DNA of 64,000 nt, taken from Spirochaetia bacterium. GTDB taxonomy: Bacteria; Spirochaetota; Spirochaetia; Treponematales; Treponemataceae. The translations under genes were made by a program, and so were the position numbers. The DNA is taken from positions 186,001 to 250,000 of the forward strand of contig CAAGBC010000037.1 in assembly GCA_900767955.1 (NCBI GenBank). The letters are read 5' to 3'. Each line of letters opens with the position of its first letter. The first letter of the stretch is position 1. The notes beneath the pieces are model-generated. The model worked only from the letters and a program-made list of their open reading frames with translations. It searched no databases and was not told the origin of the DNA. Of this stretch, positions 17,465 to 26,500 are shown piece after piece.

Positions 17465-18043
17465 ATGAAAAAATTAGTAGCTATTGCAGTTGCTTTATTT
17501 ACTATGGTTGCTTCTGTTTCCGCTTATGAATGGAAAGATTGTTGGCAGAATTATGGTGGCGGAATCAAAGAAAATCAGTTTATCGTTAATGTTGGTGCTG
17601 GTATTAATTCTGCAATGTTTGACGGTCATGATTTTTTCTGTCCTCCTATTGAAGCATCTGTTGAATATACTAAAAAAATCTGGGTTTTACCATTTGGTTT
17701 TGGTGGATTCTTTGCTTATGATGGATATTTAGACAAATGGAAACAGTACGATTTTGATTACGCTAAGGCAGAAAACAATCTTTATTTTGGTGGATTGATT
17801 AAATATCATGCACAGCTTCCTGTAGAAAATCTTGATGTTTATGCAAGAACATATTTAGGTGCAAAAGTTAATATGTGGGAAGTAGATAACAATTATGATG
17901 ATAAAAAAAGTTCAGATACAAAAACTTATTTCTATTCAGAATGGGGTCTTGGAGCAACTTGGTATTTTTCAGACTTTTTTGGTGTAAATGTTGAATTAGG
18001 TTATCCAACAATCATAAAAGCTGGTGTTTCACTTAAATTCTAG
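17465..18043 (+). CDS. Small outer-membrane beta-barrel-like protein
   Basis: The 192-residue protein has a clean signal peptide, MKKLVAIAVALFTMVASVSA, cut before YEW. The mature part is rich in aromatic residues at alternating positions and glycines (FGFGGFFAYDGYL, YFGGLIKYHAQL) and ends in ...GVSLKF with a terminal Phe, the usual outer-membrane barrel signal. It could form an 8-stranded barrel. I cannot assign a substrate or name. The start is set at MKK because GAGG lies eight bases upstream; an earlier in-frame start would lie upstream of the predicted promoter. A terminator follows. Confidence 0.75.
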   Translation: MKKLVAIAVALFTMVASVSAYEWKDCWQNYGGGIKENQFIVNVGAGINSAMFDGHDFFCPPIEASVEYTKKIWVLPFGFGGFFAYDGYLDKWKQYDFDYAKAENNLYFGGLIKYHAQLPVENLDVYARTYLGAKVNMWEVDNNYDDKKSSDTKTYFYSEWGLGATWYFSDFFGVNVELGYPTIIKAGVSLKF

Positions 18044-18064
18044 TTTTAGTTAATTCAATAAAAG

Positions 18065-18095
18065 AAGAGTTCTGTTCTATATGAATGGAACTCTT
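18065..18095 (+). terminator. Rho-independent terminator
   Basis: AAGAGTTC pairs perfectly with GAACTCTT around a ~15-base loop; a T-rich tract follows. It ends the beta-barrel transcript. Confidence 0.82.
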
Positions 18096-18136
18096 TTTGT
18101 TTTTAAACATATTACAATTGTTTACAATTCTTTTAC

Positions 18137-18165
18137 TTGAGAATAAAAAATCACTGTGTTAAAAT
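18137..18165 (+). promoter_or_regulatory. Promoter of the lipoprotein gene
   Basis: TTGAGA at 18137-18142 and TAAAAT at 18160-18165, with 17 bp between, lie 40 bases before the start codon. Confidence 0.5.
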
Positions 18166-18204
18166 AGTAGAAACTTTTTACATATATAAAAGAGGTTATA
18201 TAAA

Positions 18205-18876
18205 ATGAAATCAGTTAAGAATTTTAAAAAGATTTGTTTAGTAGCAATTGCTACAATTTGTGCAACATTATTTTTATCTTGCGAAAGTACAAATGTTTCT
18301 GGTAACGAAAAAGAATTGCTTTCTACTTTTTCAAAAGAATGGATTGAAAATATTTTTTCCAAAACTGAACAATTAGGTTACTTTTTTACAACACCAGAAC
18401 TTGGTCAGTTTAATATGATTGAAGGTGAATTTAAAAAATCTGGCGGATATGAAAACAGCGCATTCGGATTTGTTTTTGGTTATACAGCAAATGAAGAAGG
18501 AATGCTTTCTGATTATTTAAGATTTGAAATTACAACAGCTGGAGAATATGCTGCTTATGCTTGCAAAGGTTCAACTTATATTGATTTAGTTGAAGCAAAT
18601 GATAAAAACACAGCTTATATGTATCCATCTTCTGCAATTGTTGGCGGATATGACAGCGCAAACAAATTAAAAATCGAAAAAGCGGACGATACATCATATA
18701 ATTTGTATATCAACGGAACACAAGTTAATACAATTACAGTTCCAGAGGGATTTGGAAATTCTGATGGCGTAATGGCATTCTTTTCTGTAGGAAAACAAAA
18801 CCAAGAACAGTTTCCAGATAATCCTGTGCGCGTAACATACAGAATTACAGATTACCAGCTAGTTGATGCAAAATAA
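18205..18876 (+). CDS. Lipoprotein of unknown function
   Basis: The 223-residue protein has a lipoprotein signal with a clear lipobox, LFLSC, giving a mature N terminus at Cys26. The mature domain of ~180 residues is beta-rich (FGFVFGYTA, YLRFEITTAGEYAAY, YNLYINGTQVNTI, RVTYRITDYQLV) and resembles the concanavalin-like jelly-roll fold of LamG/DUF1080-type domains, but no catalytic motif is visible. It should sit on the inner or outer membrane. AGAGG lies ten bases before the ATG and it has its own promoter. The his gene begins 45 bases downstream. Confidence 0.75.
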   Translation: MKSVKNFKKICLVAIATICATLFLSCESTNVSGNEKELLSTFSKEWIENIFSKTEQLGYFFTTPELGQFNMIEGEFKKSGGYENSAFGFVFGYTANEEGMLSDYLRFEITTAGEYAAYACKGSTYIDLVEANDKNTAYMYPSSAIVGGYDSANKLKIEKADDTSYNLYINGTQVNTITVPEGFGNSDGVMAFFSVGKQNQEQFPDNPVRVTYRITDYQLVDAK

Positions 18877-18921
18877 TAGTAGCATTGTAACTACTTATAA
18901 AATTTAGTATATTTTTTTATT

Positions 18922-20217
18922 ATGGTTATTTCTTCTATTGATTTAAAAGGCGGACATGTTGTCCAATTAAAAAACGGAAAAGATCCCGTTATTGAAAGAG
19001 ATGATTCAGACTCTTTAATTAATGATTTTAATAAATATGGTGAAGTTGCAGTAATTGATTTAGATGCAGCTTTGGGAAATACAAACCCAAAAGGTGATAC
19101 AGTAAATACACCGTTGTTAAAAAAACTTCTTCGCAAAGGAAATGTTCGTACTGGTGGCGGAGTTCGTTCAGTAAAACGCGCAAGAGAATTAATTTCATTA
19201 GGTGCAGAAAAAGTTATCATTGGTTCTGCTGCTTGGAAAAAAGATATAGTTCCAGGTGAAAGCGTAATGAATACAGAATTTCTTGATGAATTAGTTGCTG
19301 CAATCGGAAAACAAAGAATTATTATTTCTGTTGATGCAATTAATGGAAAAATCGCTGTAAAAGGTTGGACAGAAACAATTGATGTTCCTTTGGTAGATGG
19401 AGCAAAACAGGCAGAACAATATTGTAGTGAATTGCTTTTTACTTGTGTTGAAAAAGAAGGCTGTATGCAAGGAACAAATATGCAAATGGCACAGGAATTG
19501 CGTGATGCAGTAAAATGTCGTGTTGTTGTTGCAGGTGGTGTTTCTAGCGAAGATGAAGTTGAACAACTTGAAAAAATGGGTTGTGATGTTCAGCTTGGAA
19601 TGGCTTTGTACACAGGAAAAGTTTCATTAAAAGAATCATTTATTCGTTGTTTGAACTGGGAAAAAGTTGATATGATTCCTGTTATTGCACAAAGTGTTGA
19701 CGGTGAAGTTTTAATGATGGGATATTCAAATAAAGAAGCCTTTGAAAAAACTTTTGACACAGGTAAATTAACATTCTTTAGTAGAACTCGTAATGTGCTT
19801 TGGACAAAAGGTGAAACAAGCGGACACTATCTTGAAGTTGTAAAACTTCGTGCTGATTGTGATAGAGATACAGTTCTTGCAACTGTAATTCCACATGGAG
19901 GCGCTTGTCATACAGGTAGTTATACTTGTTTTGGAAGCGACCCTGACGCAGCTTCTACTTTGGAACGATTGTACGGAACAATTGCAGAAAGATTTGCAAA
20001 TCCAAAGCCTGGTTCTTATACTGCAACGTTAGATGGCAAGCGTGTTCGTGAAAAAGTTGAAGAAGAAGCAGAAGAAATCTGTGAAGCAGAAGACAAAGAT
20101 GAAGTAATTTGGGAAGCTGCCGATTTGCTTTATTTTGTAAGCGTTTTGATGTACAAAGAAGGCGTTACATGGAAAGATGTTTACAACGAGCTAGACAGAC
20201 GCCATAAAGAAAAATAA
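18922..20217 (+). CDS. Trifunctional histidine biosynthesis protein HisA-HisI-HisE
   Basis: A 431-residue fusion. Residues 1-245 are HisA (ProFAR isomerase): IDLKGG near the start, VIDLDAA, GGGVRS, and SVDAINGKIAVKGW carrying the second catalytic Asp. From residue ~249 comes HisI (PRA-CH), with FFSRTRNVLWTKGETSG and metal ligands in DCDRD and GACH...C. From ~350 comes HisE (PRA-PH), with EEAEE...WEAADLLYF. HisIE fusions are common, but HisA in front of HisIE is unusual. It would catalyse steps two, three and four of the pathway from PR-ATP. A terminator follows, and hisD lies about 11 kb downstream. Confidence 0.92.
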   Translation: MVISSIDLKGGHVVQLKNGKDPVIERDDSDSLINDFNKYGEVAVIDLDAALGNTNPKGDTVNTPLLKKLLRKGNVRTGGGVRSVKRARELISLGAEKVIIGSAAWKKDIVPGESVMNTEFLDELVAAIGKQRIIISVDAINGKIAVKGWTETIDVPLVDGAKQAEQYCSELLFTCVEKEGCMQGTNMQMAQELRDAVKCRVVVAGGVSSEDEVEQLEKMGCDVQLGMALYTGKVSLKESFIRCLNWEKVDMIPVIAQSVDGEVLMMGYSNKEAFEKTFDTGKLTFFSRTRNVLWTKGETSGHYLEVVKLRADCDRDTVLATVIPHGGACHTGSYTCFGSDPDAASTLERLYGTIAERFANPKPGSYTATLDGKRVREKVEEEAEEICEAEDKDEVIWEAADLLYFVSVLMYKEGVTWKDVYNELDRRHKEK

Positions 20218-20232
20218 TTTGTAAATTACAAG

Positions 20233-20260
20233 AAGCGATTAGTCGTGTGGCTGGTCGCTT
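20233..20260 (+). terminator. Terminator after hisA-IE, copy 1 of a duplicated element
   Basis: A 12-bp stem (AAGCGATTAGTC with GGCTGGTCGCTT, using G-U pairs) has a GTGT loop and a following T-run. The same element recurs at 20955-20986 on the far side of the toxin-antitoxin pair. Confidence 0.82.
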
Positions 20261-20330
20261 TTTTTTATTATGTGTATTTTTTTTATTTATTGTGTTATAT
20301 TTAAATAGTAGATTTTATGAGAGGTGTAAC

Positions 20331-20561
20331 ATGGCTGAAAGTCTTATGCAGTTATATGATACAATGACAGAAACTGCTCAAAAAGAATTGTATGATTTTG
20401 CACTTTATTTAGCTACAAAAACAGGTAATATTCGTGCAAAAGAAAAAAAAGATATAGATTCCTCTTTTTTTGGAGCGTTACAAAAATATTCAAATCCTAG
20501 TTTGATTGATCAAGAAAAAGATGCATGGGCTAATGCGGTTGCAGAAAAATACCGAGGTTAG
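20331..20561 (+). CDS. Antitoxin of a VapBC-like pair
   Basis: The 76-residue acidic protein starts at MAESLMQLYDT behind GAGAGGTGTAAC; a longer in-frame start would run back into the terminator. It has an N-terminal helical part like DUF2281/RelB-type antitoxins and a C-terminal tail with WANAVAEKY that probably wraps the toxin. I see no clear ribbon-helix-helix or AbrB motif, so assignment rests mainly on size and on the PIN toxin gene one base downstream. Confidence 0.72.
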   Translation: MAESLMQLYDTMTETAQKELYDFALYLATKTGNIRAKEKKDIDSSFFGALQKYSNPSLIDQEKDAWANAVAEKYRG

Positions 20562-20562
20562 A

Positions 20563-20928
20563 ATGATAATTGATGCTAATGTAATTCTTAGATGTATTCT
20601 TAATGATAATCAACAATTAGCAATGCAAGCAAAATCTCTTATTGAAAATAACGATTGTTTTGTTCCTAATGAAGTTGTTGCGGAAGTAGTGTTTGTATTA
20701 CAAAAAGTATATAATGTTCCACGAGAAGAAATTAAAAATTTAATTATAGTTTCATTTAATTATTTTGAAGTTTCAAATGAGATGTTGCTAAGAGATGCGT
20801 TGTTATTTTATGCACAAACAAAATTAGATTTTGTTGATTGCCTTTTAGCAGCATATTATTCTGTTGAAAATCATCAAATTGGTACACTTGATAAAAAACT
20901 GAACAATTTTATTTCACAAATTAAATAA
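20563..20928 (+). CDS. vapC: PIN-domain toxin (VapC-like ribonuclease)
   Basis: The 121-residue PIN domain has the acidic catalytic set in order: Asp4 in IIDANVIL, Glu in NEVVAEVVFVL, Asp in DFVDCLLAAY and Asp in GTLDKKL. VapC toxins cut tRNA or rRNA when freed from the antitoxin. The start at 20563 follows GAGGTTAG; the antitoxin stop is one base upstream, so translation is coupled. Longer upstream starts overlap the antitoxin out of frame and are unlikely. Confidence 0.85.
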   Translation: MIIDANVILRCILNDNQQLAMQAKSLIENNDCFVPNEVVAEVVFVLQKVYNVPREEIKNLIIVSFNYFEVSNEMLLRDALLFYAQTKLDFVDCLLAAYYSVENHQIGTLDKKLNNFISQIK

Positions 20929-20954
20929 AATTTTTTAGATTAATTTATTACAAG

Positions 20955-20986
20955 AAGCGATTAGTCGTGAGTGAGGCTGGTCGCTT
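20955..20986 (+). terminator. Terminator after vapC, copy 2 of a duplicated element
   Basis: This is nearly identical to the hairpin at 20233-20260, with the same 22 bases leading in. The loop has four extra bases (GTGAGTGA against GTGT). Confidence 0.82.
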
Positions 20987-21082
20987 TTTTTTATTTATTG
21001 TGCAGGTTTTTTATGGTTTTTGAAATTGCTTTTATATGATGGAATCTTGTGGTATATTATTTATTATGGAAGGTTTTTGAAT

Positions 21083-21358
21083 ATGGCAAATGAAAATGCA
21101 TATTTAAGTAATGAGGGTTGTTATACTATTTTTACTTTTGGCGAAAATCGATTAAAATTTATTTCTCCGTATTCTCTTCAATATTATAAAAAAGTGTTGA
21201 AGTGGGATAACGGTTATATTGAAGTTTTGACAAAATATGCTCATCAAGATGAACTTATAGAGGAATATATAGATTTGATTCCAATTTTGAAAAATTTATA
21301 TATGGAACCTGATGAATTTTTGAAACACATAAAATCTGTGGAGGTAGTAAATGCCTGA
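21083..21358 (+). CDS. Small protein of unknown function, micro-operon gene 1
   Basis: I do not recognise this 91-residue protein. It starts at MANENAYL behind GGAAGG; the longer open frame has no better start. It is soluble, with aromatic-rich LKFISPYSLQYYKKVLKWDNGY followed by an acidic helix (HQDELIEEYIDLIPILKNLY). Its stop lies inside the next gene, an ATG...TGA overlap of 8 bases, so the products are probably made in fixed ratio. Context of a VapBC pair and an XRE regulator suggests a toxin-antitoxin or similar accessory role, which is only inference. Confidence 0.65.
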   Translation: MANENAYLSNEGCYTIFTFGENRLKFISPYSLQYYKKVLKWDNGYIEVLTKYAHQDELIEEYIDLIPILKNLYMEPDEFLKHIKSVEVVNA

Positions 21359-21572
21359 TTTGAAGAGAATTGCAGAAGAAGCTGATATTATTGTAAATGG
21401 ATATGCTTTTAAGAAAAATAATGATGAAATAAGAACTTTTGATTTAAATAATAAATCGGGAGCTGCTGTTTTTAATATGAAAGGAGAGTTAATAGAAACT
21501 AATATGAATGATATTGAACTTTCTATTGCTCAAAAATATTTGCTTAATAATTTTTCTTTATTGGAGTTATAA
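21351..21572 (+). CDS. Small protein of unknown function, micro-operon gene 2
   Basis: The 73-residue acidic protein has no recognised motif. The core reads as short beta strands (GYAFKKNNDEIRTFDL, AAVFNMKGELIETN) ahead of a C-terminal helix. It overlaps gene 1 by 8 bases and gene 3 by one base (TAATG), a strong sign that the three products work together. GGAGG lies 6 bases before its ATG. Confidence 0.65.
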   Translation: MPDLKRIAEEADIIVNGYAFKKNNDEIRTFDLNNKSGAAVFNMKGELIETNMNDIELSIAQKYLLNNFSLLEL

Positions 21573-21853
21573 TGCCAAAATATTATCCATTTAAAATTGC
21601 AGGATATTATTTGTATTTCACTTCAAAATGTATTGTTGAAGCAATGCATGTGCATGCAAGTGATTCAAAACTAACAGAAGAAACATCTGCTAAATTTTTT
21701 GTAAAAGGTAATGGTGATTCAGTTCTGCAAGCAAAAGGTGTTCTAACAGATAAAGAAATTAATAAAATTCAAGCCTTTATAAAAATTAATTATCAAGATA
21801 TGTATAATAAGTGGGCAGAATTTAGTACTCAAGGATTTTATAATAAAGAGTAA
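21572..21853 (+). CDS. DUF4160-like small protein, micro-operon gene 3
   Basis: In this 93-residue protein the opening (MPKYYPFKIAGYYLYF), the central HVHA and FVKGNGD, and the C-terminal TDKEINKIQAFIKINYQDMYNKW follow the pattern of DUF4160, a short family often found next to DUF2442 and suspected to belong to toxin-antitoxin pairs. The usual PPHIHV is changed to AMHVHAS. DUF2442 is not its partner here; two unrelated small proteins take that place. Its 3' end is convergent with the XRE gene one base away. Confidence 0.62.
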   Translation: MPKYYPFKIAGYYLYFTSKCIVEAMHVHASDSKLTEETSAKFFVKGNGDSVLQAKGVLTDKEINKIQAFIKINYQDMYNKWAEFSTQGFYNKE

Positions 21854-21854
21854 T

Positions 21855-22163
21855 TTATTTTTCTTTTGGAAATCGTTCTTCTATCATTTCTTTTATTGTT
21901 ATGGATAATTCGTTATCAAAAAAGTCTCTGATTTCTTCCCTATTTTTACTAGCATTTCTTAAAAATAAATCAGCTGGATGAACTTCTAAGGCATAAGCAA
22001 TTTTTAGTAATAATTCAAATGATGGAAAGTTTTTTCTTGATTCAATTCCACTTATTGTACTTTTTGCACAGTCACATATTCCAGAAAGTTCTAATTGAGA
22101 AAGACCTTTTTGAGTTCTATAAAAAATCATATTTTCTACAAATGTTGTTTTAAAATCGTCCAT
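21855..22163 (-). CDS. XRE-family helix-turn-helix regulator
   Basis: The 102-residue protein has a Cro/C1-type domain at about residues 10-66 (GLSQLELSGICDCAKSTISGIESRKNFPS) and an acidic C-terminal tail. It probably binds as a dimer to the perfect inverted repeat that starts three bases upstream of its own start codon and so represses itself. It is convergent with the three-gene micro-operon and divergent from the surface cassette. Which of them it controls, besides itself, is unknown. Confidence 0.85.
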   Translation of the reverse strand: MDDFKTTFVENMIFYRTQKGLSQLELSGICDCAKSTISGIESRKNFPSFELLLKIAYALEVHPADLFLRNASKNREEIRDFFDNELSITIKEMIEERFPKEK

Positions 22164-22165
22164 AT

Positions 22166-22182
22166 AGTCAAAATAATTGACT
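22166..22182. promoter_or_regulatory. Probable operator of the XRE regulator
   Basis: AGTCAA-AATAA-TTGACT is a perfect 6+6 palindrome immediately upstream of the regulator start. Related AGTCAG/ACTGA words occur at 22200-22210 and 22235-22240 in the same 200-bp intergenic region. Confidence 0.55.
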
Positions 22183-22363
22183 TATTTAATATATAATCTA
22201 GTCAGACTGATTGATATTAAATATAATACAGCTTAACTGATTTTTTATAATAAAAGTATGATATAATTGCTTTGTAAGAATGACGTGTTTTAATATGTGT
22301 ATCATTTATTTTAAATATGAGCTTAAAAATAAATGTAATTTTTTTTAGCAAAGGAAAAGCAAA

Positions 22364-23554
22364 ATGTTTTTGAACAAAAAAAGCATATTTTTTATTGTTT
22401 TGTTGTTATTATCTTTTAATATTTTCTGTAAAGATGAAAATCCAAAAATATTATCATTTAATAATATTTTCCTTGATGGTGCTGTTCAAAGATATCTTGC
22501 AATTCAGGAATTACAAGATTACACAATGCCTAAACCTGGTTGGATTGCAAGTTTAGGATATGATTTTTTTCTTAGTTATTCACATTCAATTCAATTTATG
22601 ATTTCATCTGGTCATAATGTCATTTCTGGTGCAAATCCATTAGTTAGAATGTTAGATATTTATCCTTTGTCAATGGGTTTAGGATATTCCTTTTCTCCAA
22701 ATCATAGAAATTGGCAATGGCTTTCTATTGGTTTATCTGGAGGAGGAGGCATATATTTTTCTGAAATTTCTCATTATGAAACTGTTTTAAATTTAGTAAA
22801 TCAAAACCTGACAACTACGAATGGTTTAAGTTATATGTTTTATGGGCGATTAAATTTCGGAGTAAATTTTTTTGATAATAAATTAAAGTTATGTATAAAC
22901 GCAGGTATTGATTGTATAAAAGAAATTGATGGAATTATTCCAATTCCTGTGGTGGAAGTTGGTTTTAGAATTTATCCTGTTGCTGCATTCAGAAATGTAG
23001 TTAGAAAGCCAAAATTACAAAATAGCAATGTTGATAATGGTTCAAAATCTTGCGTAATTTCATGCAAAAATGCGGAAATGTTTAATGATACTTTAGACAA
23101 TATTTACACAGAAATTAATAGTTTGCGTAGAGATATTAAGGGAATGCAAACAGAAAAAGTTACAGAGACAGAAGTTTTAAAAGCATATAGAAAAGGTGAA
23201 TTAATTAACATTTATTTTAATGCAAATTCTGATGAACTTACAAAAGATTCTATTAAAGATCTTATAGAAATAGGTAAATATCTTGAACAATATCCCGAAC
23301 ACGTAATTTTAGTACAAGGTCATTCTGCTCCTTTTGAAACAGAAAAATTACAATATCAAATGGGATTAAATCGAGCAAATATTGTTAGAAATTACCTAAT
23401 TGAAAATTTTAATATTGCAAATAAGCGTGTAAAATCTGAAAGTTTGGGCGCTACACAATCAGGTGCGAAAGTTCCAGGTAAAACAAATGAAGAGTATAAG
23501 AAATATAGAATGGTTCAACTGAAAAATTACCAAGGAGGTAATAATAATGAATAA
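22364..23554 (+). CDS. OmpA-family outer-membrane protein, first gene of the surface cassette
   Basis: The 396-residue protein has a signal peptide (KKSIFFIVLLLLSFNIFC), a beta-rich middle of ~190 residues (WIASLGYDFFLSY, LGYSFSPNHRNWQWLSIGLSGG) that may form a barrel, a short coiled-coil-like linker, and a C-terminal OmpA/MotB domain: INIYFNANSDEL, VQGHSAPF, NRANIVRNYL. OmpA domains bind peptidoglycan, so this protein could tie the cassette to the cell wall. Its last 8 bases overlap the next gene and an AAGGAGG ribosome site for that gene lies inside its 3' end, indicating coupled translation. Confidence 0.87.
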   Translation: MFLNKKSIFFIVLLLLSFNIFCKDENPKILSFNNIFLDGAVQRYLAIQELQDYTMPKPGWIASLGYDFFLSYSHSIQFMISSGHNVISGANPLVRMLDIYPLSMGLGYSFSPNHRNWQWLSIGLSGGGGIYFSEISHYETVLNLVNQNLTTTNGLSYMFYGRLNFGVNFFDNKLKLCINAGIDCIKEIDGIIPIPVVEVGFRIYPVAAFRNVVRKPKLQNSNVDNGSKSCVISCKNAEMFNDTLDNIYTEINSLRRDIKGMQTEKVTETEVLKAYRKGELINIYFNANSDELTKDSIKDLIEIGKYLEQYPEHVILVQGHSAPFETEKLQYQMGLNRANIVRNYLIENFNIANKRVKSESLGATQSGAKVPGKTNEEYKKYRMVQLKNYQGGNNNE

Positions 23555-26500
23555 ATTAAAATTTTCTTTTTTTATATTACCATTGTCTTGCTTGTTTTTG
23601 TTTTCTTCTTGTACAAATCTTTTTCATGATTTGCTTCCATCTGATAAAAAAGAAATAATTGATTTTCAAATTCAATATGTAAATGGAACATGTTCTGAAA
23701 AATACAGTCCTAATGATGATAATAATATAGAAATTGTTGTTCCTAACGATACAGATGTAAAAAATTTGATTCCTGTTGTAAGTATTTCAGAAGGCGCCGA
23801 AATTGTTCCTCTTACAGTTTCTTATATAACGAAAATATTTCCAGAAAAAGATACTCTAACTTTGGCCATAGATATGTATTTGGCTAGACAAAACGGAACT
23901 TTTGAAAGTTGGTTTATAAATTTGATTTTAGATAATGGTGGAATAGAAATTCCTAAATTAGATATGCCAATAGATTTTTCTACGCCTGTAATTTTTGTGG
24001 TTATTTCAGGAAGTGGAAATTATGAATTTTATACAGTTACAGTAAAAAAAGAACTTCCTACTCAAGATGATGATGATGACAATACACCTGATGAACCTGA
24101 AATTAAAGAAGAAACAGATAATTTTATTTTGAGTTTTAAGGTTCCTAATCAAATTGGTGAAAGCAAAATATACAATTCTATTGCTGAAATAGAAGATGAA
24201 GAACTTAATGAAGATATCAATAGTATTGGTGATAAAGTTCCTTATTCAGGACTTGTTAGTTTTGAAGTTGGTGCGGATTTTGATTTAAAAGAAGTTATTC
24301 CTACTGTTACTGTTTCTGAAGGTGCAAAGATTTTGCCTTTAACTGAAGAATATATTTTGAGTTTAGGAATAAGTTTTGTAGATATGATTAATTTTTATTC
24401 AGGATATAGTACTACAACTAATGTTGAAAGATATATTTCTGATTTTTTGAAAAAGCAAAATAATATCGTATATCCAGAAATAAATATTCCTCTAAATTTT
24501 GATAATACAAATGTTTCTTTTGCAGTTGTTTCTGAAAGTGGAAGTATAAAAATTTATAATGTAAAGTGTAAACAAATTGAATTAAATCCAAAACTTACAA
24601 AAATAATTTTTTCTAAACTTAATAATGAATTTTTGTGTAAAGATTCTATAGGAACTATTACAGATAATACAATAAAAGCAACTTGTATGCATCCTATGGA
24701 AATGGAATTTGATTATGGCTTGATTCCAGAATTTGTGTATGAAGGTGACAGAGTAACTTTCACTATGAAAGATGGAATTGAAACTGAATTAATTTCTGGA
24801 GTTACAAAAATTCCGTTTACTGAAACAAATCGTATTTGTGTTATTTCTGTTTATATAGGAAGTGGCGAAACTGAAAAGAAAATTGAGTATGAATTATATT
24901 GCCCTATAGAATATGATCCAGATTCAATACGAAGTATAATAGACTTTAGATTTTATAAAACTAAAAATACACAAATAAAAAGTACTGTTTTAGCTTCAAT
25001 TCATAATGAAGGTGATACAGGTTTTATAACTGCAACTGTGATGTACGAAGGGGAAGTTGCTCCGTATGAACTTGTTGCTGATTTTGTTTCTCCTGGAACT
25101 GTTACAAAAAATGGTTCAGAAATTATTACTGGTGTAACATCAGAAAATTTTGAATACAGTACTCAATATCTTTGTACTTCTAAAAATGGATTGTATTGTA
25201 GACTTTATGATATAAGCATCAAGTTTATGCAAATTGTAACAATAGAACCTGTGATAAATTCTTTTGAGTTTCCTTCATATTTGAATAAAGATTTATCAAA
25301 AGATTGTATTGCTCAAATTGATGAATTAACAAAAACAATACGATGTGAAGTGTTATATCATTCGTCAAAACCTCCTTATGATTTAATTCCGTCTTTTGTA
25401 TCTTCTGGAACTGTTACTTGTGATGGAATGACACAGACCTCTGGCTTTTCTGGACAAAATTTTAGATATACAAATTATTACACTGTTACAACAGGTGATA
25501 TAGAATTGTCTACATCAAGATACAGAATAGAAGTTGTATTTTTAAAAGATGATTCAAGTAGCTGTGATATTTTAGATTTTGGTTTTAAAATTGAAAACAA
25601 TGCTTCTTTATCAAGTGATGTTCAAGCAACAGTTACAGAAAGAACACAAAAGATTTTTGCTTTTATGCCTTATGGTGCGGGTAGTCAATCAGGAACTTTA
25701 TTAACTCCAACTTTTACATCTAATGGAACTGTATCTGTAAATGGTCAAAACCAAACAAGTGGAATTTCATCTCAAGATTTTTCTAGTCCTATTACTTATA
25801 CAGTTACAAGTTTAAATGGTTTGTATACAAAAGAATATGTTGTTTCTTTACAAGAAAGTGGTTCTATTATTTATGTTGATAAAAATGCAGTAGGAAGAAA
25901 TAACGGAACTTCTTGGGATGATGCTTTTATAAATTTAGATACTGCTCTTGAATATGTAAGTACAATTGATGATTCTGTTTTACAAGAAGTTTGGATTACA
26001 GCTGATGAATACGAACCTATTTTAAATTCAAAAAATGGATTTAATATACGCTCTAATTTAATTTTGCGTGGTGGATTTGAAGGCTTTGAATCTACAAGCA
26101 AAGAGCGTACAGTTGATTCGGAAAATTGTTTAGTAAATCACACAGTATTAAAACGCACGCCTTTTACTTCAAATGAAGAATCTTTATTTTATGCAAATGA
26201 AGAATTTACAGGAACTTTTACAATAGACGGATTTGATATTGATTTGGAACAAACAGCTAATGAAACATTTTTGGATATTACAAAAGTTTTAAATCCAATA
26301 GATGTAACGGAAAATCATTCTTTAGAAATTAATAATTGCTTGTTTAACATAAAAACACAAAATTCAACTTGTAGATTTTATTATTCAGAAAAAGATGGTA
26401 AAAATTTACCATCAAAAAGTACACGAGTAACAAATAATTTCACAATAGAAAATACTAAAATAACTGGTACTAATTCTTATGGATTTTCAATACTTGCTCA

